Assembly: GCA_963576785.1 (NCBI GenBank)
Contig: OY756146.1
Coordinates: 2,170,001 to 2,234,000 of the forward strand
Length of the DNA: 64,000 nucleotides
Direction of reading: 5' to 3'
From: Chlorophyllum brunneum
Taxonomy: Eukaryota > Basidiomycota > Agaricomycetes > Agaricales > Agaricaceae
The first letter of the stretch is position 1; each line of letters starts with the position of its first letter. Below, in pieces: positions 55,912 to 64,000 of the stretch. The notes under the pieces are model-generated. The model did not search any database, was not told the origin of the DNA, and worked only from the letters and a program-made list of their open reading frames with translations. The position numbers and the translations under genes were made by a program.

Positions 55912-57551
55912 TCAGGCCCCACCCTTGACGAGATCACTAAAATCAAACCCATTGTTGATGAAGGCATATTCCGAGCCATCAACACAAGCACCCTCCTCGG
56001 GAGCGTATCCAAGGTCATGCTCCCCAAAGCCGATGTGGTGGCCGGCCCAAACACCGGATGACCCGATGTTTTCTGCACCGTTGAATGTAGCATTGCTAGT
56101 GCTCTGATCAGGGTGCATAGGTTGGGGAGCGAAGACGGGAAGAGGCAGGGTCTTGTCAGAGGGCTGGGGTGAACCGGAGTACGTGGAGGACGTGTGAGAA
56201 GAGGGGAGGGAAGGGCTCTGTTGCAAAGAAGAGGCCAGCCAATGCCCCATCTCGAGGTCCGGCACATCGGCAGTACTATTATTAGACTCGGGCGACGTGA
56301 GATCGTTAGGTGTGTTGTACATGCGAGAGAGAATATCTTGCGGTGCCAGGGGCTCTAGTGGTCCCAAGCTGAACTCTGTCTCGTGCGATTGTTCGTGGGG
56401 AGGTAGAGAGGTTATCAGTTCGTTGACGTTGAAAGGCGCAGGTTGCTGCTCAGGCTGAGACGACTGGAAATTGAAACTGCTGAAGGCATTATAGAGGGTG
56501 GGGTCAGGCTCTGGAAGAGGAGCGGAATCATTCTCGAACATGGAAGGATTGAATTGTGGGTTGGGCATGGTCCAGGAACGGAAAAATGTTGGTCCTGCGC
56601 TTGATGGGCGACGCTGCTGTCCAAACATCATTCTTTGCTGACGCGAGATGGGAGATGGAGGCCGGGATGTCATCAAGAAAGGGGCAGGCGGGATAGAGAT
56701 GCTGGCGTAGGGATTGTAGTAGTCGTTGGGAAGGGGAACGGAAGAAGAGCGGCGATGAGTGTACAGGGGCGCCGGTTGCATAACAGGCGTCTGAGAGCGC
56801 ATCCTGTCAAGGTTGCGTACAGCCTCAGCGAGCTGTTCTCCTTTCTTCCCTTCGAGAAGAAGCTGGGCAACTTCCTCGCAACGACGCTCATCCTCTGGGG
56901 TCGGCTGAGTCTTGTCCTTCTTCTTCTCCTTGTTCTTGTTGTGGATGGGGCGGAAGCGGTAGTTAGGGTACTTGACTTTGTGTTCAGCCTTTGCGTGCTT
57001 GGCTTTGACTTCCCATACACGTTTCTCCTCGAGGGGCAGTGCCCTCCAGCAGTTACCTGAATCAGAGATAAGATATTGGTCAAGAGTCATTAAAGACAAA
57101 GCACATACCAATGATCTTTGATAATGATCCATGGTTTGTCTCGATGGAACCAGGAACATGCTTCTGGCGAACGAAATCCGCCCGGAAGAGCATGAAGGCA
57201 TTAGGTGGGCGGGGGATGTAGCCTAGTGACCGGCGCTTCCCAGGCGGTGCACGACGCCGGGTGGGACCAGCTGAGGGGACCTCTGAAGGGGGGAAGAGTG
57301 TTGAGGAAGGCGATGGAGGAGCACCTCCATCCTCGGGCTCGACATAAGTCCCCGGAGTCACATTCGGCGCAAACATGACTGGTTTCTGAGACGGGGGCGG
57401 AAGACCAATGCCATAAACCCCGGGCTTAGCAGGGTTCAAGCCTATCGGGGGATATTAGTTTAGACTTCGGTTGGATTATTAGTGCTAACAAACCAATAAG
57501 CATGGCAGACGAGCGTCTTCGACGGTTTGCAGGGAGGTAGAAAGTGGGCAT
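55912..57551 (-). CDS. HMG-box transcription factor (MATA-HMG type)
   Basis: Exons 57551-57494, 57441-57109 and 57056-55912 give 511 residues (introns 52 and 52 nt). The HMG box spans about residues 94-165 and is split by the second intron: YIPRPPNAFMLFRADF, then GSLSKIIG joined to NCWRALPLEEKRVW, then KHAKAEHKVKYPNYRFRP. The start RPPNAF(M/I)LFR and end YPNYRFRP are hallmarks of sequence-specific fungal HMG proteins of the mating-type/Ste11/Prf1/Rop1 group. A basic patch (KNKEKKKDK) follows, probably a nuclear signal. The remaining 330 residues are Ser/Pro/Gln-rich with acidic stretches, a likely activation region. I cannot tell which subgroup it belongs to. No pheromone-receptor or homeodomain genes lie nearby, so it need not be a mating-type gene. 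Confidence 0.92.
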
Positions 57552-60500
57552 GTTGATACGAAGGCCAGCGGTCAAGGAAAGAGACGTGGTAATTGTAGAT
57601 GGAGGGGATTTATAGGCGATAAGCTGATTCCAGGGGTGGATCTAAACAGATGTTCTAGCTGGGACCCCGTGCACTAGAGAGCTATCAACGCTCCTGCAGC
57701 CATTTCCATCAGCTCCCTCGTCCTCATCACAGATATAAACACACCCACCTTGACAACCATGCAACGGCCTAAGTGTAGATGATTAGAGAGGGGAATATAA
57801 CAACGGGAACCCGTGGTCCATTTCTTTGTCTCTTTTATGCGATGGGTCCCGTATTATGGTCGCTTTCCGGATCTGGCCACTTGCTTGTGTTCGGATTCGG
57901 CAGGTTGTTTATCTGGGCGTCTCTTGTTCTCTTCGAATTTTCGTCCCACCCAACCGTCTTCCCCAAGGATCTTTCCTTTCTGATACGTGGCTCTACCTGA
58001 CCCTGCCTCACGAAACCCCCATTCACTACATGTATGATCATACGGAGCCGATATTGCTCAGCCTCCCCTTCGCATCGTCTCCGTTGAGTAGGAGAGTGTT
58101 CAAGAGAGAAACGAAAGGAAACAACTGTATCCTGTCTCCCCAGTGCATGGGAACTAAGATAGTAATTGGTCCCAGACATTACCTGTATTTTCATATATTT
58201 GCTTCTGATATTCCTGGCTGCAGTGTGCCCTGTTCAGGGTCACTCGTGGAACTCGGGGAACTCTGATGTCGGCATCAGCGCCCAATACCTCCAACGCCCG
58301 CATGCTCCATGCCCCAAGCGAAATGCCCTTGACCTTGTTCCCAACTCGAGCAAGTTTTTTAACGATGCTCCCAGGCCAAGAGCTTCCATTCCTCACGTCC
58401 TCCCACTCTCTGAATCAGTCTCGCCTCAAGCCCAGTAATTTGCGTAGTGCGGATCCGCATTACCTGTGTCGAGCGCTGCCACTCCTCGCCTACCGCCTCA
58501 AGAACCTTGGGTATCGGCAACCCACTGCATTAGACTGGAAACTGTGATTATCGGCGCCGTGGCATCAGATAGTAGTGCAAATCAAGTGATGGATCAAGTG
58601 ATGCGTGTTCCTGTTTTTTGCAGCTATTCTATACCTCCGAGCCGCACCAGTGGGTGGATACTCATTTCTCCCCTACTGCAAGACCAAGTTTCGGGAGGGA
58701 GCCTCCACCTTCATTCTCGCTGTAAATCATTTCGTAATTTCTTCTATGATCTCGGTAGCGGGAGTTGAGTCGCCTCTTTTCGCGTCGGTATTCGTAAGTG
58801 TCCATAATCCTCAATGGTCCACATCCTCGGTACGAGGCGTACCGTACGTACGCCTTTATGATCCAGCGTTTCTCCCACTTCGAATCCGCACGAGGACGTA
58901 AGTAACCGTTACACTACCTCTGATCGGAGAATCCAATGCTTTGTTCATCTTCCTTTCGGTGGGGCTTCTATTACTTTTAGCTGTGTACCCGAGCGCACTA
59001 CATGTACCGGTGGATGGCTACATATTCACTCACACCGACCACAACATCAGTTGACCGATATTCCACGTGGCAAGAATTAACTCATGCCCCCGGAAACTCT
59101 TGTGGCGAGGTCCCAATGCGATAGTCACGGAAACTCTCAGACTTTCATCGTGGGGCGGTGAGAGACGACCTCGATGGCTAATCTTGGCAGGTTCTCCGAG
59201 TCAGACCGAGGTTCTCCCCGCCCGGCCCGTGGTCGTTGAAGCTCTGAAGTACGTACCAGGCGGCTTGTGGCTGGGATGATGATTTCATACCTCTCTAGAT
59301 GAAGTCAAAACAGTGCCTCGTGTCATTGGAGACTGTGCATCCCCCTGCATGCAAGTTTTAGCTCGCTACTGATTCCGCCGGATGGTTCACAGAAAGTTCT
59401 TCTCGAAAAAAGTAGTTTCGGCCGTTCTAAGTTACCAGAGTCGGTGGTCCCGCTCGTGTACGTGATCTTTACGACCGCGCAGTATCACCTTGCCGGGAGG
59501 TGATGATTTCCGTTGTTGAATATCGCTGAGGTACCGTCGGTTACCAAGGCATAATAAACCCCTCCATCGTAATCTATCGTCCTAGTCTAGAGCCACGCCG
59601 ACGATCAACGCACACATCACAATGGCGGGATCTGTCAACTGGGGATATCACACTATCTACTTGGGGTTATGACGGTAGTGGTGCAACAGGCTTCGTCAGA
59701 CTCTTCTCTGAGTCACTTTGGAGACAATAATGCTGAAGTAAACTTTGGGGGACCTAGTGATAGTCTGATGTAACCATACCAAGGGCTTTTAGATTGAAAG
59801 TAGTGAAGTAGACTACTTTCGAAAGGTGATACTGGTACCGCTGAACCGTCGCAGGGGCGTAAAATGAAACGACGCTTATCCGGTAACCGTCCCGCTATCA
59901 TTATGGGATGTCCTTTGTCAATCGATCCGCACCGCACTGCCTTCCAAGAGGGTCTTCGCCAGAAGGCCCTGGCTGTAGACATAGCAACCCTGAGTATAAT
60001 TACCAACGAATCATCTAGGGAGGCCCATAATACAATGCACTCTCAGAGAAGCCAATTAAAAAAACCCCCACCACCCCTCAACTTCTCATTCCTCTTCACC
60101 CCGTTCTCCGGGACTACGTACAGTATGGCTTGTATTTTTCCATATTTTTCCGGACCCGAAACGCCTGTCGTAAGGAATATACGAAATAAAGGGAATACCC
60201 TAAATGGAACAATGTCTCGGAGCCCTGAAAATCGGGGAATGATGACTAGTGTAGGTCCATGACTACACTTGTATTGGATCGCTTAGCGTCAATCAAACAC
60301 ATTGCTCACAAGTGTAACCTTGAACCCGTTTTGGTTGAATTTTTGACCTCCGGCTGTTAAACTCTTGTTGGGCGCCGTCCATATCGTAAACCCCCCCTCA
60401 GCTGAGTGCATATTAACCAGAATTTTTATACAGCCCGAATTGAATTAAAAGGGAATTTTTATATACCTTTAAAACGGTTTGTGAATAAATTATTTTCTGA

Positions 60501-61036
60501 ACCTCCACCTGAAGGAGGTCCTCTTAGTCCATCACGTGAGAGGTTCAACAGGATGTCAGGGTGAATATCGCCTGCTGCGGCGGGCCACGGAAACCGCCAA
60601 AACTCCTCAGAATCAACCGTGTCGCTTCAAGTCAGTTCACTACACCACACACCATGGTTGGCACGTCGGAGTGTCGGCACTACCTCGCTAATTAAACTGC
60701 GACGGCGTATTTTATCTGCGAGTTCAAAAAAACCGATCGTTTGATACACGAGCGTCCTGGATCAAATACTGAAAGACATGCATTTACTAACGATCGCTCT
60801 TTCTTTGCCAACGGCGTGTTGTATATCTGTAGAATTTACTACATAACATCATTGGCTATGCAAAAGTCGTCTGATATACATCAATAATGGGTATCAACAA
60901 AATAACAAGGCCCGTGCAGGGTTAAAGGGTAAGGGGGGTCAGTAGGAAGGGTATTATAGTCATAAAATCGTTCGAATACCACCAGGGCCTTGAGGAAAGG
61001 GGAGGAGGAAATCGAGAGTAGCCCACCAGCACACCA
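57552..61036. other. Gene-poor region of 3.5 kb
   Basis: Several coding-like fragments appear but could not be assembled. A plus-strand frame at 58,166-58,438 has a signal-like hydrophobic run (IYLLLIFLAAVCPVQG) but a stop directly before it and no ATG. An exon-like block at 58,619-58,797 is bounded by TTTTTTGCAG and GTAAGT. A frame opens from an ATG in good context at 59,622. None shows a family motif. The segment at 60,400-60,500 is AT-rich. Confidence 0.4.
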
Positions 61037-62143
61037 TTAACTGAACTTCATCAGAGTCCAAAGCATCCACACCAGCCCAACCAAACTGAGGTACGAAGGT
61101 GTCCATATGACCATTCCCCCGTCGATCAGGGGCGCAGCAAGGCCAATGGTCTCATTAAGACAGGTGAGGAGGGCCATATCCACATTGGAAGGTAGAGGCG
61201 TGTCTGGCGTTCCCTCAGGGGCATATGTAGCACTGTTGTTGTAGCCGTCCAAAGTAAGTGCTATCGAGCTCGCACGGTAGAATTGTATAACCTGTTCAGG
61301 CCTTGGTACTGAGGCATTGGTATCGAGAGGTGTCGATGCGGGTGCCGGGTTCGTGGAAAACTTGGAGGAGCAGTTTTGAGAGAGGTCGGAGATCAAGGAA
61401 ACCACAGTGGCGTTGTCTGCCATAAGGCGGAACGTGGAATTGACGGAAGGTGATCGGAATACGGCGGTTGATTGAGGTCCGCCTGGGCGCGTGTTGTTGT
61501 TGACATCACCATACTACATGAAGAACGTAAGAATGATATGCACACACAAACGCTAAATCCGCGTTGTACCCACCTCGTGTCGGGCATCCAGATAGGCCTC
61601 TCCTGCAATCAGGGCGCCTCCACCCCATACAACAGGCCAAAAGAAGAATGGGAAAGGATGACCACCAACCCCTCGGCTTGTAAATCCACTTCCGTAGCCG
61701 CTTCCGTACGTTCTGCATTCCAAAAATCGCGTTGCAGCAAAATTAAAGCGTACGTCAGTCAATGAAACACTCATAGCCGAACAAGAATTTGTAACTCACC
61801 GCGTACCGAATATCTGACTTCGTGTTCCACCGCCTGCTAACCTTCCTGCGAAGGGCGCCCCCGCAGGTATCGCAGACGCAACGCCTCCACCTTTACCATA
61901 CGCTGACGCAGATCTCGAGTTTCCTCCGAACCCAAATCCTGAAGATGTGATAGGACGAGGTTTGGGTCCACTGCTGCCACCAGAGCCTCTGCTGCTGCTA
62001 CTTGAGCTTCCGCTACTACCACCCCTGCTACTGCCACCTCTACTACCACCGCCTCCGCCACCCCGACCTCCACCACCACCACCTTTTCGTCGTTCAAGTT
62101 TCGTCGCCGATGATGAGCGTTTGGTGATTCCTGGTATAAACAT
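61037..62143 (-). CDS. Gly/Ser-rich protein with two hydrophobic segments, conserved type, unknown function
   Basis: Exons 62143-61800, 61712-61574 and 61513-61037 give 319 residues. The N-terminal 120 residues are extreme low complexity (Gly, then Ser runs) after a short start MFIPGITKRSSSATKLERR. A hydrophobic segment (HPFPFFFWPVVWGGGALIAG) is followed by LDARHE, then an extracellular-type domain with several N-glycosylation sequons (NNNTR, VNSTFR, NATVV, NCSS) and Cys. It ends with a second hydrophobic stretch (YLSLVGLVWMLWTLMKFS) at the very C-terminus, possibly a membrane or GPI-type anchor signal. I believe similar proteins are common in Agaricomycetes but have no named function. Confidence 0.75.
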
Positions 62144-63179
62144 AACCACAATCGTAGAAGAGTAAGGTCGTCGAAAGTGTATAGTAAAGGGAGTTGCTGT
62201 CGGAGGGGTCTCTGGTATGGGCCCGAGCTTAATGTGAGGGGTGCACTTCCGAAAGCAGGCGCGTATCTTTCCTCCTCTATATAGATTTTTGGCGGCCCTG
62301 TTTGGAGCCCTAGATCAGGCTGTGCTGCCCGTTCGTGGCGCACCTTAAACCTGGATCGTTTCCCGCTTCGTTTTCCAGTTTATTAATAAGTATCCCCCTC
62401 CCAGATATTAGGAGTCACTGCTACCGGCTTGATGATGCGACACGCTTCAAACCCATTCAGACCACACAGGCAAAAATTTTGAGGCTGGCTTAACAGGAAT
62501 GCTGGCAGCTACAGATTTGATATATTCATATTTTCAATAGCTTTCCCAAAGCCGGTTCGGCTTGCACTGCCTCCGACCGATCAGCGTGTCTCGTGCCATT
62601 TCTTTCGGACTAGGAGATATTCGGTGGTATTGCAGTTATTTGTGAGAATCCAGGGATAATGTTTACGAGATTCTGTTCACAGGTGAGTCTTTGACTGTTT
62701 GGCGCGAAGGAGTCCTATTTTTACGCGAGAGTTTGATAGGAAGAGCCTATCTTGAGAGCCCAATGATACAATACCATGTGCTTTATGCTTGCCAAATGAT
62801 CTAGTGATCTGGCATATAAAAGGTCGCTTCTCGGTTGCCGTGAAAATTTAGCACTGCATGGCTGCAACGAAAACTATGATTATCATCTGCTGTATATAAT
62901 CGGCCAACCCGAAGGAGGCTACGCGCGTGTGTGACCGTTGTGTTCATATTCCAGAAGCTACGCCTTGGAACCTCCGACGGATTCGTATGCCTGGTAAACA
63001 TACTACACGACGATAGACGGAACGCAACTGGGTTTTTAGCGGCCCGCTCGTCGTCACAAGACTCTCTCTAGACACTTGGCTTGGCGCTTCCTAACCTCCC
63101 GCCATTTATCCTTGTCTTCAATATAAAGCGAGCGCCAGTCCAGGAGAGAGACGACATAGTTCTTATTTCTTGTCTCAGG
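62144..63179. other. Divergent intergenic region
   Basis: 1 kb between the Gly/Ser-rich gene (-) and the GH43-like gene (+). Nothing beyond presumed promoters; TATAAA-like sequence occurs at 62,815-62,820 and at 63,121-63,126 (ATATAAAGCG, 55 bp before the glycosidase ATG). Confidence 0.4.
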
Positions 63180-64000
63180 ATGATCGGCTCCTTCGGACTC
63201 GGCCTTCTGGCTGTGTTTTTCATTGCGGCATGTACACCAACTCTCGCTATACCTGCTCCAGGTAACTTAACATCTACCACTCCGGCATTGTCCCCGGAGA
63301 TGCTCAAGAGGGCTGTGTCATCCCCATACGTATTCACCGCCTTCACTTCCGCGTCAGAGTCGAACCTATATGTGTACACATCTAACGACGGGACGAATTT
63401 CAATTTGTTGAAGGGTCCTGCGTATACACCGCCTTCTGGCCTTATTCGGGATCCTAGTGTTATGTTGCACACCGAGTACGGGGATATTCCTCCGCTTGGA
63501 GATGTTACTGATCATTGATTTTTTTGGCAGTGGGAAATATTACATCGCTTGTATGTCGAATTGTTTTATTTTAGTGTAGAATTGCGTCAAGACTTTCCCT
63601 AACTTAGATACTACCGATTGGACGGGAACAAACTTTGCAATTGCTGTGCGTTTGATTCGATAGAAGCATTCGCGGTGTGGCTGATAAATATTACAGAGCA
63701 GTTCCAATCTTATCAATTGGACATTGGTAGCAACGATTTCGACAGCATCCTCGGTGATCACGCCTATCAATACCTGGGCACCGGTAAGTCTACCCGGGTA
63801 GAGTTTTTAATAACAAGCGATTAATCAAATGATTATTCTAGGAATTTTTCAAGGACCCCAGAACTGGAAGACTCAACATTATTGTTTCTTTATCAACTGG
63901 GAGTTACGGACCTTTCCTTCCATATGTTTACACCGCCAATGATTCATCGATGAAGTCTTGGTCTGGTCCTGTCAAAATGTCGGGCATTTCTAACGCTGGG
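63180..64000 (+). CDS. Secreted GH43-like glycoside hydrolase (partial, runs off the right edge)
   Basis: Five-bladed beta-propeller glycosidase, probably acting on arabinan/xylan-type polysaccharides outside the cell. Exons 63180-63475, 63531-63550, 63608-63645, 63697-63783 and 63842 to beyond 64,000 keep phase; two exons are only 20 and 38 nt. The start at 63,180 gives a clear signal peptide (MIGSFGLGLLAVFFIAACTP). GH43-type motifs: LIRDPSVMLHTDGKYYIA (base Asp; the DGKYY junction is made by splicing), TDWTGTNFAIA, SSNLINWTLV and WAPEFFKDP (the WAPE motif). The rest of the propeller, with the catalytic Glu, lies outside the window. The subfamily cannot be assigned. Confidence 0.85.

Noticed and set aside
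55912..57551. Mating-type (MAT) locus
   Set aside because: A single HMG-box gene without homeodomain, pheromone or receptor genes nearby is not enough; HMG factors of this type are common outside MAT.

Overview
The window is nuclear DNA of a filamentous basidiomycete, most likely an Agaricomycete. The genes are dense and split by many 47-80 nt GT-AG introns with CTRAY-like branch sites. The gene content also fits: a CCG-motif tetraspanin, a CsbD-like stress protein, an HMG-box factor, a Ty3/gypsy element with a chromodomain, and a relic of the protein-kinase type common in these fungi. I reconstructed gene models by reading splice sites and keeping phase. Most therefore extend beyond any single open frame, and several genes (myo-inositol oxygenase, the repeat-peptide precursor, the gene at the left edge) are visible only after splicing.

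Left part (1-17.9 kb): a partial single-pass membrane protein (-), a 1,387-residue Ser-rich disordered protein (+), a short-chain dehydrogenase (-), the complete cohesin gene SMC1 (-, 22 exons, 1,250 aa), a MYND zinc-finger protein (+), and a CsbD-like protein enlarged by six exact 129-bp coding repeats (-).

Middle (18.3-29 kb): a tandem array of five related G-domain-like genes or gene remnants (A1, A2, B1, A3, B2). All have lost the Walker A lysine. Two copies appear broken at the 5' end. Beyond it lies an AT-rich graveyard holding an old LTR and a degraded kinase relic. Next comes a full-length Ty3/gypsy retrotransposon (29,103-35,510, read on the minus strand) with 294-bp LTRs, a 5-bp target duplication, gag, a mutated pol and an extra third ORF.

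Right part (35.9-64 kb): housekeeping genes resume with arginyl-tRNA synthetase (probably dual-targeted), a tetraspanin, a mitochondrial DHTKD1-type 2-oxoadipate dehydrogenase E1 (18 exons including a 6-nt microexon), myo-inositol oxygenase (-, 9 exons) and dihydrofolate synthase (-, intronless). The most interesting locus follows at 51,384-52,126 (-): a secreted precursor with a signal peptide and about fourteen near-tandem units. Most units end in APGW followed by KR or RR, which is the architecture of a Kex2-processed repeat-peptide precursor. An HMG-box transcription factor, a Gly/Ser-rich membrane protein and the start of a secreted GH43-like glycosidase complete the window.

The genes do not form one pathway. 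The mitochondrial enzymes, cohesin, tRNA synthetase and folate genes are housekeeping. The accessory interest lies in the peptide precursor, the pseudo-GTPase array, the CsbD repeat expansion and the retroelement region. Gene-poor stretches (46.9-49.0, 52.2-55.9 and 57.6-61.0 kb) contain nothing I can identify with confidence.
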